Assembly: GCA_033032175.1 (NCBI GenBank)
Contig: CM065311.1
Location: 179,190-243,189, forward strand
Source of the DNA: Saturnia japonica
Lineage: Eukaryota > Arthropoda > Insecta > Lepidoptera > Saturniidae
Reading direction: 5' to 3'
DNA: 64,000 nucleotides
Both the position numbers and the translations under genes were made by a program. Shown here one piece after another: positions 9,181 to 20,809 of the stretch; the stretch's first letter is position 1, and each line of letters opens with the position of its first letter. Below the pieces are notes generated by a model, which was not told the DNA's origin, did no database searches, and saw only the letters and a list, made by a program, of their open reading frames with translations.

Positions 9181-12100
9181 TCAATATGATATTGGAATTC
9201 TTGTTGGTCTCCCTCTTGTTGTCACATATGGTTTTGTTTCAGATTGTATTTCCCTCTGTACCTCTTTGTAGGCATCATCATAGCTATCATCATAGTTGGT
9301 ATAAGATACTGCTGAAATAGAATGTAAATTAGGGGGCTCGTACATGGGCTTCAAGAACTGAACATGTACTATCTTCTTAACTGACGGTTTTTGTACATTT
9401 TGTATCTCATAACACACTGAACCAATTTTCTTTGTAATTTGGAATGGGCCTTTGTATTTGGGCGTTAATTTTGTATCTGAAGGTTTATCCCATTCATATA
9501 ACACATAATCTCCCTCCTCAAACCTATGTTCTATTCTTCTTAAATCAAATCTGTTTTTATTATATAAGTGTACATTTTTTATATTCTGTAATGCTTTTTC
9601 TCTGGCTGCTGATAAATTTTCTAGTTGATTTTGTCTTTCCATATCATTAATTATTGTTCCAAAATGTATTTCATTAGGTGGAATTCTGGGTTCAAATCCA
9701 AACATTAAATAAAATGGTGAATATCCTGTTGTTTTTTGTTTTGATATGTTAATTGCTAATACTGCCTTTGGTAATAATTTATCCCACTCCTTTGAATTAT
9801 CCATTGCAAACTTTGTCAACGTTGATACTATTGTGGCATTGGCACGTTCCACTAATCCATTGCTTTGGGGTGTATATGGGGTTGTAGGTATATGTTCTAT
9901 TCCAAATTTAGCAAAAAAATTTTGAGTTAAGTGACTTGTATAGCAAGGTGCACTATCAGATATATATGTTAATGGTGGCCCATATACATAAATAATATCA
10001 TTTTCTATCGTTTCTATAACATTATTTGCAGACAGTGTATATGTTGGTTTTGCAAAAATATATCTTGTAGCATGATCTATGTGAACGAAGATGTACTTGT
10101 TACCTGACTGTGTCTCTGGTAATGCAATAATATGGTCTGAAGAAATAACTTGCATTGGGGTTTCTGGTATTGGTCGTTCTCCCATTTTTCCATATGCTAA
10201 TTTTGTACGTCTGTTTGTTTTTGCACAAATAACACATGCTGCAACATACGCCTTCACATCTTTATTCATAGTTTTCCACCAATACTTGCTTTTGATTTTA
10301 TGTAATGTAGTGCTGAAATCTAAATGTCCATTTTCATCATGTGCAATTTTAATAATATTTTCTCTATGACTCTGTGGAATTACAATTTTCTTTTGATTAA
10401 ATAAATCATTTTTATTTAAGTGTAATAAAATTCCTTCTGAAAGTTCAAATGACTTTTTTATCTGTTTTAAATGTTGTGTTACTGGTTCTTTAGACAGTTT
10501 TTTACATATCTGTTGAATAAATGAATCTTTGCTTTGTCCTAATTTTAATTTTTCTGTGTTGCTACTCACAACCAACATACAAACTTCATTTAATGGATAT
10601 CTTGATAAATGATCCGCAATTACATTTTCCTTGCCAGGTCTATGAACTGGTGTAAACTCAAATGGTGCTAAGTCAACAACATATCTAGCAAATTTTCTAT
10701 TCATTTTCGCTTTGTCAATGATGTAAGCTGTTGAATAACTGTCTGTTATCAACGTAAATTTTCTTCCGAGTAAATAAATTCGAAATTTACTTACAATAGC
10801 CCAATGTACAGCTGTAACTTCCAATTCATTTATATGATACCTTGTTTCTGCATCTTTTAAACATCGGCTGGCATATTCTATAACTTTTCTTTCACCTCCT
10901 TGAATTTGTAGTAGACATGCACCCATACCCTGGTAACTACTGTCTGTCTCCACTATTGTTTCCGCATCCTGTTGAAAATTTGATAAAACTGGTGCTGTAA
11001 CAAGTAAGTTTTTTAAAATTTCAAATGATTTTTGTTGCTCTTCTGAAAGAATAATTTTTTTCTTTAATGCTTCATGTTTTTGTATTTCATTGTCATCTTT
11101 TTTATTTTTCTTCAATGTATCTTGTAATGGTTTTGCTATATATGCATAATTTTTAATGTACTTTCTAAATGAACCTGTAAAACCTAAAAATGAGCGTATT
11201 TCTGTCAATGTTGTTAAAGTTTTATACTGTTCAACAGCTGTTGTTCGTTTTGGATCCATTTTCTCTTGTTTGTAGCCAACTAATTTTCCAAATAAAGGTA
11301 TTTCATTAGCTATAAATATACATTTTTCCTTGTTTAGTTTTAAATTTTTTTCTCTAGTTTGTTCAAATACTTTTCTTAATATTTCTATGAATTCTTTAAT
11401 TGAATTTTTCCCTCCAGTTATATCATCAAAATATGCCCTTACTCCATCATTATATAGGCATCCATAGGTTGATTTTATGACTTTAGACATTATTGATGGA
11501 CCTCCGACTAATCCAAACATTACTCTTGTAAACTCAATGTGATAGTCTTGTGTTACCACAGCAGTTTTAAAAATATCTTCCTCTTTTATACATATGTTGT
11601 GATAGGCATGGTAAATATCTAATTTAAACTTATATATGAATTGTGAAATTGTTGTAATAATATCATCCATTCTTTCAATGGGTTGTATGTCTAAAATTGT
11701 AATAGGATTTATAGTTTTTGAATAATCAACTACTGGTCTGTATGGTGTTGTCTCATGAAACGGTTGTTGTATTACAAACATTGGTGCTGCATATGGTGAG
11801 TTTGAAAATCTACATATTTTTTGTTTTATCCATTTTTCTACTGTTTTGTTTAAAAAAATACGTTCTGGTTCTGGTAATCTATATGGTTTACAACTTATTG
11901 GTTTATTATGTTTTAAATTAATTTCAAGTTCAAAATCAGTGAATTTTCCTATATTATTAGAATCATTTTTAAAAATATCATCAAATTCTTCAACTAGTTC
12001 CATAACTTTCTTTTCATTTTCTTTTGAAACTTTACTGAACTCTATACAACATGTTATTAAGTTTTCTTGTTTGCATGTAGATGGAAAATACTCTGTGTGG

Positions 12101-13680
12101 GTTGGAGTTATAATACATATTTTACCATCGGGTTCATGAATTATTCGAGCATACACTGCTAGCTGCCAATCTTTACCTATAATCATTGGCACTGGTAGGT
12201 TTTCACAAATAGCTATCTGCGGCATTATATAATCTATGTTACCAATCTGTATTTTAGCTGACAACCAACCAATTGGTGTTAATATATTCCCAGCTACCTT
12301 ATAATGTCCCTTTTGCCATGCATACACTTGTGTATCCTCAGATAAATAACTTTTATCAACTATTGTTATGACAGAGCCTGAATCTGGTAATGCTTGTAAT
12401 GTAATTGACCCATTTAATGTTACAGGTATCAATGTTACATTTGGCGTTTCATTTTGAATACAACTTACTTGATTTTTATCAATTTTATGGTTTTTATTAC
12501 TCATAAAGCTTGTGGATGGTTGACTTTTTATGTTTTCAATATCATCATTTTGTTGTACTGATGTGTTTGCTTTATTGAAATTTCTATGATTACCAACATA
12601 ATCTACCTTGGGTTGTAGTTTACAGTTATATGAAACATGACCTTTATTCTTACAGCGATAGCACACTTGATCTCTTTCTTTGTCTGTTTGCGGGTTAAAT
12701 TTAGAAATAAATTTACTAATTTTATGTTGTTCTGTGTTACTATTAGCATTATTATTGTAATTACTCACATATTCTGGCACTTTAATGTTGTATTTATCCT
12801 TAAAAATATGTATCTTGCGTATATTATCCAATGCTGAAGCATGAGTTAATAATTCTTCTACATTACTGCAACAATTAGTCGCTAATGGTATAGACCAGCG
12901 ATGATCCACGATACCCTCCAATAACAATGACACTTTGTCTGCATCTGAAATACTAATCGGTGAACATTCAAACATTGCATTTTTGTTGTAAATATATTCA
13001 GTTATTGTCTCCGTTGATCTTAAAACTCTTTTAGATTGATATGCAATAAATTCAGCAAATGACATCTTAATACAAAATCTTTCCAATAATTTACCTTTCC
13101 AATCATCCCATAACAGTAACTTTTTTCCATATGCTTTATGCCAATCGTTTGCCGGACCTCTGAGCCTCATAGAAGCATTTACTAATGTTAAATTTTCTGA
13201 CCAACATGCCAAAGATGCTACTCTTTCCACTTGTCTCACCCAATCTTTCCCGTTTTCCGTCCTGTATCCACCAAATATAGGTATTGCCTGACTTGTATCT
13301 GAAGTTGAAAAAACTTGAATACCTTGTGTAGGGTTTGCTAGTTTTTTTAGCAACTCTGACTGTGTTTGTAGTATATTAATTAATATTGGATCACATTTTT
13401 GTTGTATTTCTGCATTATATTCACTAGATTTTTCCTTTCCTTTTAATATTTCTAATTCCATTTTTAAATTTTTTAGTTCCATTTGTTCTGATTCTCGCCT
13501 TATCTTTTCATTTTTGTAATATTCTAAGCTTCCATTTTCTATTTTCGTAATATTATCTTGCCTTAATCTTTCAACCAAATCATTTTTAATACCTGTTATT
13601 GGCAAAAATCTTACTTTTAACTCTTCTTTCAGCTGATTCACATTGAATTTTTCCAACTCTTCTGTTTTTGTAGATTCCAT
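9181..13680 (-). CDS. Gypsy-type retrotransposon Gag-Pol polyprotein, copy 2
   Basis: The predicted 1,499-residue product is letter for letter the same as that of copy 1: SAP-like N-terminus, CCHC knuckle, DSG protease, YFDD reverse transcriptase, RNase H, HHCC/DDE integrase, GPF module. Two intact identical copies in direct repeat, together with host exon sequence, point to segmental duplication rather than two insertions. It is antisense to bib and lies in the intron between exon A copy 2 and exon B. Confidence 0.95.
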   Translation of the reverse strand: MESTKTEELEKFNVNQLKEELKVRFLPITGIKNDLVERLRQDNITKIENGSLEYYKNEKIRRESEQMELKNLKMELEILKGKEKSSEYNAEIQQKCDPILINILQTQSELLKKLANPTQGIQVFSTSDTSQAIPIFGGYRTENGKDWVRQVERVASLACWSENLTLVNASMRLRGPANDWHKAYGKKLLLWDDWKGKLLERFCIKMSFAEFIAYQSKRVLRSTETITEYIYNKNAMFECSPISISDADKVSLLLEGIVDHRWSIPLATNCCSNVEELLTHASALDNIRKIHIFKDKYNIKVPEYVSNYNNNANSNTEQHKISKFISKFNPQTDKERDQVCYRCKNKGHVSYNCKLQPKVDYVGNHRNFNKANTSVQQNDDIENIKSQPSTSFMSNKNHKIDKNQVSCIQNETPNVTLIPVTLNGSITLQALPDSGSVITIVDKSYLSEDTQVYAWQKGHYKVAGNILTPIGWLSAKIQIGNIDYIMPQIAICENLPVPMIIGKDWQLAVYARIIHEPDGKICIITPTHTEYFPSTCKQENLITCCIEFSKVSKENEKKVMELVEEFDDIFKNDSNNIGKFTDFELEINLKHNKPISCKPYRLPEPERIFLNKTVEKWIKQKICRFSNSPYAAPMFVIQQPFHETTPYRPVVDYSKTINPITILDIQPIERMDDIITTISQFIYKFKLDIYHAYHNICIKEEDIFKTAVVTQDYHIEFTRVMFGLVGGPSIMSKVIKSTYGCLYNDGVRAYFDDITGGKNSIKEFIEILRKVFEQTREKNLKLNKEKCIFIANEIPLFGKLVGYKQEKMDPKRTTAVEQYKTLTTLTEIRSFLGFTGSFRKYIKNYAYIAKPLQDTLKKNKKDDNEIQKHEALKKKIILSEEQQKSFEILKNLLVTAPVLSNFQQDAETIVETDSSYQGMGACLLQIQGGERKVIEYASRCLKDAETRYHINELEVTAVHWAIVSKFRIYLLGRKFTLITDSYSTAYIIDKAKMNRKFARYVVDLAPFEFTPVHRPGKENVIADHLSRYPLNEVCMLVVSSNTEKLKLGQSKDSFIQQICKKLSKEPVTQHLKQIKKSFELSEGILLHLNKNDLFNQKKIVIPQSHRENIIKIAHDENGHLDFSTTLHKIKSKYWWKTMNKDVKAYVAACVICAKTNRRTKLAYGKMGERPIPETPMQVISSDHIIALPETQSGNKYIFVHIDHATRYIFAKPTYTLSANNVIETIENDIIYVYGPPLTYISDSAPCYTSHLTQNFFAKFGIEHIPTTPYTPQSNGLVERANATIVSTLTKFAMDNSKEWDKLLPKAVLAINISKQKTTGYSPFYLMFGFEPRIPPNEIHFGTIINDMERQNQLENLSAAREKALQNIKNVHLYNKNRFDLRRIEHRFEEGDYVLYEWDKPSDTKLTPKYKGPFQITKKIGSVCYEIQNVQKPSVKKIVHVQFLKPMYEPPNLHSISAVSYTNYDDSYDDAYKEVQREIQSETKPYVTTRGRPTRIPISY

Positions 13681-14617
13681 TGTTATAATAATTTACGGCC
13701 ATACGTTGCCAAAATGAATCTTGAATAATTTCGATAACTTTGAAGTATTTCTTTGCACAAATACGTAGTGCTTGCGTATAATAGTTAGGTTAAACGTACT
13801 CTACTATTATTTTCGTAAAATATCTTCAACTTTTTTTTTTTTATTATGCCAATTTGTCTCAGCGCCATGTAAACCTATTCCTCTCCTATTACCTCTACCT
13901 ATTCTTCTCTTTCTGAAATCTAGTAAGAAAAGTATTCAGTAACGCTTTTCTTTTTAACGTTAAAAAATATATGTTTTTGTAAACTAAGCAATACTAAAAA
14001 AAATTGAAATCATAAAAAAATTAAAGTTAATAAGTTCCATTACATTTTTGTTGTTTGTTTGCTAATCAATTAATTTCATTTTCAGTGAACACTTTTTAAA
14101 ATCCCCGTCCGGACAACCCCGGACGCCTTTCAAACTGGGACAAACCCGTGGAAACCCGTCTCCTTATTACATATTTCTTTCGCAATAGCAAAGCGATAGC
14201 AGAAATACCTTAATATTAGCTTCGTAATGAAAAAATCAGATTGTGTTTGGTACATTATAGGTGTTACATAATACGAATTTGATATTTCTAAGCAAATATT
14301 TAGCGATTTCTGCTGTCACTTTGCTATTGCGAAATACGTAATAAGAGAGCGGGACGGATGACTACCCTACGTCAGGACCATTGTCGTCATTTTGGTCCGA
14401 GTTTTGGGACATTTTCTAGTACTTCCATTAGCTTACTACGACGCGACGTTATAACGTAGTCATATCTCACGATTGAGTGGAAGATAACTTTTTTTAATCG
14501 TCACTATTCATAAGACCCTCCCTCCAAGATTTACTGTTCCTAAGGAATTACATATTTCGCCTTAAAATTAATCCACTGTAGTGATAGCATATAAATCGAA
14601 TGACGTAATTTTTCCAG
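13681..14617. other. bib intron, right part
   Basis: Contains the Gypsy leader (13681-14039, as in unit 1), then single-copy AT-rich sequence and one MITE (14155-14357). It ends in the polypyrimidine acceptor of exon B. Confidence 0.5.
14155..14357. mobile_element. MITE, family C (long terminal inverted repeats)
   Basis: The two ends are imperfect inverted repeats of about 50 bp: the left end reads CCCGTCTCCTTATTAC and TTTCGCAATAGCAAAGCGA; the complement of the right end reads CCGTCCCGCTCTCTTATTAC and TTTCGCAATAGCAAAGTGA. There is no coding capacity. A half copy lies near 30540-30650. The superfamily could not be fixed because no clear target duplication was found. Confidence 0.6.
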
Positions 14618-14829
14618 GTCCCAATCTGTGTACAGCAAGGGTAGTTCTGCTACGAGCGCGGTGACGGCCCCAGTGAGTGGGGCAGTCGCGTCGCTTGTGG
14701 CGGCGCAGACCCTGGTGCTGCGGCCGCCAGCGCCCCACGCCCACGCGCTTGCCCACAACCAAAACGCACAGAACGCACAACGCGACCCACCCTACGGCAC
14801 CGCTAATGGTGTCCGACCGGGTCCCGCAG
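14618..14829 (+). CDS. bib: big brain-like aquaporin, exon B (C-terminal cytoplasmic tail)
   Basis: Follows the acceptor aatttttccag. Joined to exon A in phase 2 it reads HALHR-SQSVYSKGSS, which matches the RSQSVYAKS motif of fly Big brain (from memory). The rest is an Ala/Pro/His/Asn-rich low-complexity tail ending GVRPGPAG, again like the RPGP stretch in fly. The donor CCGCAG/GTTGGT at 14829/14830 leaves phase 1. High GC sets it apart from the flanking intron. No catalytic or channel residues are expected here. Confidence 0.75.
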
Positions 14830-14869
14830 GTTGGTTATTTTTCCTCTAGTCTTTCTATAAACATTAATT

Positions 14870-15128
14870 GCCTCATTAGTCTAGTGGTCGTAAGCGTGAC
14901 TGCTATGCACGAGGTCCTGGGTTCAGTTCCCAGGTCAAGCAAAGTGTTATTGGGTTCTCCTATGATATTCTCAGTAGCAGCTCGGAGTTTGGCTTTGTAC
15001 CCTATTAATGGCAACAGGCTCGCCCCCTATTACATAGGACCTTAAAACATACTCGGTGAACTGTGGGTGTACATTTAGTACACCTCTGCCTAACCCTTCG
15101 GAGACACATGCTTGATAGTATCTTATGT
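14870..15128 (+). mobile_element. tRNA-derived SINE, copy 1
   Basis: Polymerase III A-box-like TAGTCTAGTGGTCG and B-box-like GGGTTCAGTTCCC lie in a tRNA-like 5' part, followed by a tRNA-unrelated body (CAGTAGCAGCTCGGAGTTTG) and a GATAGTATCTTATG-type tail. About 260 bp. A closely similar copy lies at 27790-28055. It is not a functional tRNA: the acceptor stem and length do not fit. Confidence 0.75.
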
Positions 15129-15846
15129 TAACGCTAATAGAAAGAAGGAAGTATAGAGTTGACATATTATCTCAATGTTAATACACGTGATCAAATATGT
15201 CAAATCCATACATTTTTTGGTTTTCTGTTAGCGTAAACGATTGTAGAAGGGCATCTTGGCTAGGGCCCAGATATCTTACACGGGCCATTCGAAATAGTTT
15301 TTGGTGTGGTTCAGTTATGCAAAGATCTAGACAATCGTATTAATTAATAAGTTGAGGATACTTTATTTCAATGCTTCACTTGCCAAGTCAATTAATTTAA
15401 CTTCACTTTCTAAATTTTAATTCAAACCACTTTATTGACTCGCATACGTATATTCAAAACAAATTTCCCGGATAATATAATACAGTCTACATAGTTTATT
15501 TGAATTAACATTTACTATTTTCTCATTTTTCTCCACTATTTATTACATGGAGGTAATCAAATTCAAAAATACTTTAGTCCCTACCGTCAAAATCATTTAT
15601 CGGTTCGGAAAATATCCCTCAGATAGGGTTTATAAATTATGTAATAATTATATTATTTTAGTGGAAGTACGGAGAAGAGTTCGCTTAAATCATCCACGAA
15701 TGATCCACCACATTATAACTCTTTGACACTTTAGACAGTACAGTAGTGACAGGATTTTACATGACCTTAGAATAATTTGTCCGGAAAATCAGTATCGGAA
15801 ATCGATTTGAGAAATGAAGGTTAAAGATATATTTATGGTTATGTAG

Positions 15847-16049
15847 GTGCAGCGGTAAATGAGCGCCGGGAGTCGGTATACAGCGGCTGCACAAGGCGGA
15901 GCGCTGACGACGGTGGTGCGAGTACCGCGACTACATCGACCGGTCCGTACGGCACGTACTCGCGCGCTCCACACGTGCAGCACGCGACGATGGCGCCCCC
16001 GTACCGCGGGCATCCGGCACATGCGCACGCGCATCCCGATCATTACTAG
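15847..16049 (+). CDS. bib: big brain-like aquaporin, last exon C
   Basis: After the acceptor ggttatgtag the phase-1 continuation from exon B reads PAG-AAVNERRESVYSG, then a Gly/Ser/Thr/His-rich end (APPYRGHPAHAHAHPDHY) and a TAG at 16047-16049. The ERRESVYSG motif parallels the RSESIYG motif in the fly Big brain tail (from memory). Three exons with matching phases (A ends 2, B runs 2 to 1, C starts 1) and uninterrupted frames are strong evidence that this is the real 3' end of the gene and not a random GC-rich stretch. Confidence 0.72.
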
Positions 16050-19000
16050 CGACGAGCCGAGCGGCACAACATTGCGCTGCTCTTTGACGTTTAAACGCGC
16101 TCTGTGCCGACTTTCCTCACTGTTATTCCCTTATTTCTAAATGCACTCTGATTCAGAATCTAAGTAGATGTTTTAAGTATGCGTCGTCAGTGAGTGATAT
16201 CTAACTCCATCAAGACTTTTCGAGACCAAACTACTTATATAATCATGTTTTGTAGTCAGTTCGAAATCATGGTTAATTATGATAAGTATATAGGTAATCA
16301 TTCCATATATTGTAGGTACAGCAAAAGTTACGTGTAATAATCTTTGGGTAAATTTATTTCTGCTTACATAAATTACATCAGTTTTGTTAGTTATGTATAA
16401 TAATTACTTTTATTCGACGTTGTTTGGTGCGAAATTTCGGTCGGAAGGTTGTTTGGACTTATACTCTACTCACACTTTTGTGTTGGGACAATACCGGTTT
16501 TCACTGTTTACAATGCTTGAATGTTTGTGAAAGTTCCGAACGAAATTTTGCGCATATTTAAAAAAGTTTATTATTATTATAAATAGAACAATACTAATGT
16601 TGACTTACGTGTCCTATTTAATAAATAATTAAAATTTGCGCGTGCAGCGAATACGTGTGAGAAGTGAAACTGCTTAAAGGGAGGTGCGGATACTGCGGGT
16701 AGCCTGAGCTTACACATAATAAGTGTGTAATATTTTTCTTCTCTCTCATATAACGAAATATGCCTAAACGTGACGCGTTCTCGTTTCGCTCTAAATTCTC
16801 GCTTAAGAAGTTTCACTTCCAAAATATTTAGATAAAAATGTAACCTATGTTTTATAGATTTACTGAGAAGGCCCTAAAATATGTGCGTCATACAAATGAC
16901 TTTTCAATAGTTAAATTATTTTAAAGTATTTCTGTATTTTATACCTACGATATTTGTGTTATTCGATATTTAAGGGGTTTATAACAGTTAAAAAATCTGT
17001 TTGTAATTACGATTCCATTTTTATATCTAATAAATATCTTAGCTGACAAATAAGAGTACCCTAATTCGTAATTTACTAAATACACATTCAGCGTTAAATA
17101 TTACCATATCAATAATAGGCACAGCTTAAAAATTTGACTGAAGTTTAATTGTTACCATTTCTTATCAAATTCAACAAACAAATGTAAATATTCTTTAGCG
17201 TAAGTTTGGCAATGTGGACCAAATAATTGCCAAAAACATTGTCTTGTCAAGTGTTTAAGAACGTTTGTTATCTGTGCCATCTTTTTTTTCAACTAATACA
17301 TTAGTAGGCGAAGGCGATTTAAGTTATTTATATAATAATTTGCATTGGGTAAAAGTATTAAACGAGGCAAAAGCGATGAATGTAACGTATATGAAAAGTC
17401 TTCTGGAACAAACGTTATACATTAATTACATATCGATACCCAATATGAATAACATCGTAACTCATATAGATATGATTTTCAGAAGAGCCGTCTTAAAAAA
17501 ATCCAGCTGCATGATTATTTTTTTGTTTTCATCATGATTCAAATGTAGAAGATACATTGGATAATACCTATTTTGCTTTGAATTGAATTTTAAATAATTA
17601 ATTAATTACTACACCAACAAAGAACTATGCTGTGTTATCTTTGCGGTACTGTGAAGCTGTGAAAATGTTTCCTAGCCCGTGTGTTTACTTCTTTCTACAA
17701 CATGAAGTGCTTCAATCATAACGTAATATATTTGAAGAGGCCAGCATTACAGCGACGACTGCCAATGGATTTTAGATCCCAAGGTGGTCGCAGATATTAT
17801 TGGACTGCTGTGTACTCACTATTACGTACAGTTTCGTCATTTAAGATACATTATATATAATTGTTTCGTAATTGGCCCCACATGATTGCAAAACGTAACA
17901 AATGTGTATTTTGTGTTAAATGTGCTGTGAAGCAATATGTACCAAATAAAAATAAAAATAAAAATAAATAAAATTTTAGTCAAATAAAAATGAATCTATT
18001 CTTCTTAGAGATAAGGTCGGAAAAATCAAATTAGCGTAAAGTATAATTGTAATTTCAGTTACGATGTTATTCATATTGGGTGTCTATATTGCGTAATAAT
18101 AATGTACACAATTACACAAATTACAAAATTTTACAATAGTGTCTAACATTTAATTATTTTATAATTGAAAATGAAGCATAGTCCATCAAAAAACTGTAAC
18201 GTTATTGAGTTTAGAATCTATCAATCTATGAATGTAATAAATAATAAATCGAAATAATTTTAATATTCTGGTCATCCGCTTCATGTAAAATTGCTTGTTA
18301 CTTAACCTAAAGAGTTTTTAGTTTAAATTAAATATTGTAAATAATGTAGTATGTATAGTTTTTATATAATAATTATAAATAGTTGCAATGCTTATCACAA
18401 AAATTAATCACAACAAAACAAAATATCATTTTGTAGAAGTCCGCATTTGCTAACCATAAAACTATAATACGAGTGTGGTTTGTGAGCGATTTGTTTTAAT
18501 ATTGTCATTTTGGTTGCATATAATTTCATAATCCGTATGTTCTTACCTAAAAGTATAATAATACATTAGCAGAAACGGAAATATAGTTAGTTATGAATGA
18601 CGCACAAGGTTTTTTCCCCATTAACGTTCATTACGTTACGTAGAGGTACGTCTTTAAATTAAACCGATGTAATATTTTAAACGTGGATGTTTATTTGGCC
18701 GATATATTTTCAACAATGCGACATTTGCCTAATGCACGAACCTAACCTCTTAGGTTATAATTATTATAAGGTTATAAATTTAATAACGTTTGCAAATGAT
18801 TCGTAAATAGTTAGTTAAAAATAGGAATACTTTGTTTGTATTATAGAAACATATTATCTAATTATGTATATTATTAACGTCATGCAGCCTAAAAACCAAG
18901 AATAAACTAAATAAATGTATCTCACAGTTTTGTAAATATGATATAAATAAATTCATAACATAATTTGTTATTTTTTATTTACCTTTTTTACTTACTACTA

Positions 19001-20734
19001 ATAATTATACCTATGTATTATTTGGTCTTTTGAGAGTTATTTATTATTATGTACATTTGTACACCTAAATAAAACAGGAATGCGACCGGTGTTCATAGAA
19101 TTTAAACCATTTATTTGATCGAGTAGTTGATTGTTTTGTAGCAAAAAAAGTACCTATCAATTAATTTATTAACTATCGATTGTATCTTAGTAGGGTATGT
19201 GACCACGGCAAAAAAAGCTCTAAAAAGGGGTTTTTGTAAATGAAGAAACAAGTTTATCTTTCTTAATATATTCATATAAAAAAGTACAAGAAACACTTAA
19301 ACTAATACATTTTTGTTAATATACCTATTATAAACTAATACAACATATGCAACGGATGATCACTCTCGAGCTTTCTATTCATTCAATGGTTAATTTGAAA
19401 TTACTTATAAAATGTATTTGAATTAACTCCGTAAATTGTATGGATCTTTTTTACAAAGAACTTAAAGGTTATATTATAGATACCTAATTGAAGAGTTAAT
19501 CACCCAATTAAATTATTGTGAATTAATCAAAGGTACATTACATTCTTCGAATAATTTGATTGCTTTTCCATAATCATTGAAATAATCCGGTCATAAATTT
19601 CACGAATATTATAGATACGACAAGAATTCATCGGGGTGGTAAATATCCGTAGGCACCGGACTGGGTCGTGACCTCGTGACCACCATGAACATGGCAATAA
19701 GCCCATCATAGTGACTCACTTTTGCCAAAAGGCTTACAGGGTGGCAAAAAGCGACGACCGCCGATTATTTGGTGGTCACCGTTGTTTTTGGATCGTACTT
19801 TGGATCAGGCAGTGGCGTAACTTTGCAGTGCTACTGTTTAAAAACAAATATGTCCGTTGCAAATATTTTAAAATGCGTTCTGAGTATAATATATTCATAA
19901 AACTAATATTAATTAATACATTTTTTTCAAGTAGGTAGAACTTTTTTTTTTAAAGTATTCACGTTCTTTTACCATCTCCAAGCTAAAGACAATATAAAAA
20001 AAAAAACAATCTTGTTTTACAAACTTAGTGTCTTGATGATTTCAGTGTTCTAAAATCATGGCGACTTCTTTGTTATGACTTGGGAATATCTGTGATAAGT
20101 ATCTCACAATTCATGGTTCATAGGAAATGAGCTCCATCTAATGATTTTGTTTCGTGCCTTTTTGGTGAGGTAATAAAATTTACATTATTTCGTGGCAACA
20201 AACCTCTTTTGTACCATTTTACCATTGCCTAAAACTTTCTTATCTAATTTTCTCCTACAATAAATCTTATGAATTTATGTGTCTGTCTATTTTTACCGTC
20301 ACTTTCGCTTTTTCGTTTCTTCGAATTTCAAATCACAACGATGATAAAGAAGTTTTCACTTCAAAAATTAAAACCACTACATACATGACAGATTAAGGTT
20401 CCGCCAAAAAATTAAAAAGTTAACTAAATCGATTTTTGAACATTCTTAAATGATTTCCAATTGAATAAATATTGTTGATTAAATTCATTATTGTTTGAAT
20501 AGTAAATGTTAATTGATTATCGAAAATCTTAACTTACAACTTACTTATTTTTTAATTTACTAATTTTGGCATTGTGAATAATGATACAATTTTGAACATA
20601 AATGCAGCAAACAAAGCATAACAAAAGTATTGTTGAAGTTGCTACAATCAAGCCCAAAAGTACCAGTCTCTATAAGCCAGCAATGACGCTATATGTAATA
20701 AAGACGTCGGCAATGTGTTGCCCCATACTCCATT
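16050..20734. other. Intergenic spacer between convergent bib and atlastin-like gene 1
   Basis: AT-rich, with no convincing exon. It should hold the bib 3' UTR (an AATAAA lies near 16619) and, at the right, the 3' UTR of the minus-strand gene. An (AAAAT)n tract ends a possible retroposon tail at 17943-17973. A SINE-like remnant related to 27560-27720 lies at about 19610-19850. Confidence 0.5.
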
Positions 20735-20809
20735 CTAGACATCAATACCGAATTCCCTTCCAAGAGCTTTCAACGGGTTGCAGTATTCATCGAAGCCGTT
20801 ATCCAATTT
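20735..20809 (-). CDS. atlastin-like gene 1, exon 12 (last)
   Basis: Acceptor tttatttccag, then [20 protein letters not shown]..., 24 residues and TAG. Phase 0 fits exon 11. It is short and mildly acidic, and looks like the end of one more helix. Gene 2 has a shorter counterpart at 46491 beginning KIENAYD. Confidence 0.75.
   Translation of the reverse strand, partial: KLDNGFDEYCNPLKALGREFGIDV

Larger units (their letters stand above)
7844..14039. repeat. Tandem duplication, unit 2 (6,196 bp)
   Basis: Second copy of the block at 1648-7843, joined at AAGTTCCA/CGAAGCC. It begins with 21 bases of Helitron 3' end that have no Helitron before them, which shows that the duplication happened after, and cut through, the Helitron insertion. 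The right limit is where 14040 (CCAT) departs from the unit (CCAC). Confidence 0.95.

Noticed and set aside
14870..14950. tRNA gene
   Set aside because: Only the internal promoter boxes resemble a tRNA; the sequence runs on into a SINE body repeated at 27790.
15789..16140. Arg-rich frames on both strands at 15.8-16.1 kb
   Set aside because: Alternative readings of the GC-rich bib exon C; the phase-1 frame that joins exon B has the best support.
17265..17537. 90-codon plus-strand frame
   Set aside because: No recognisable domain, AT-rich, no splice partners; likely chance.
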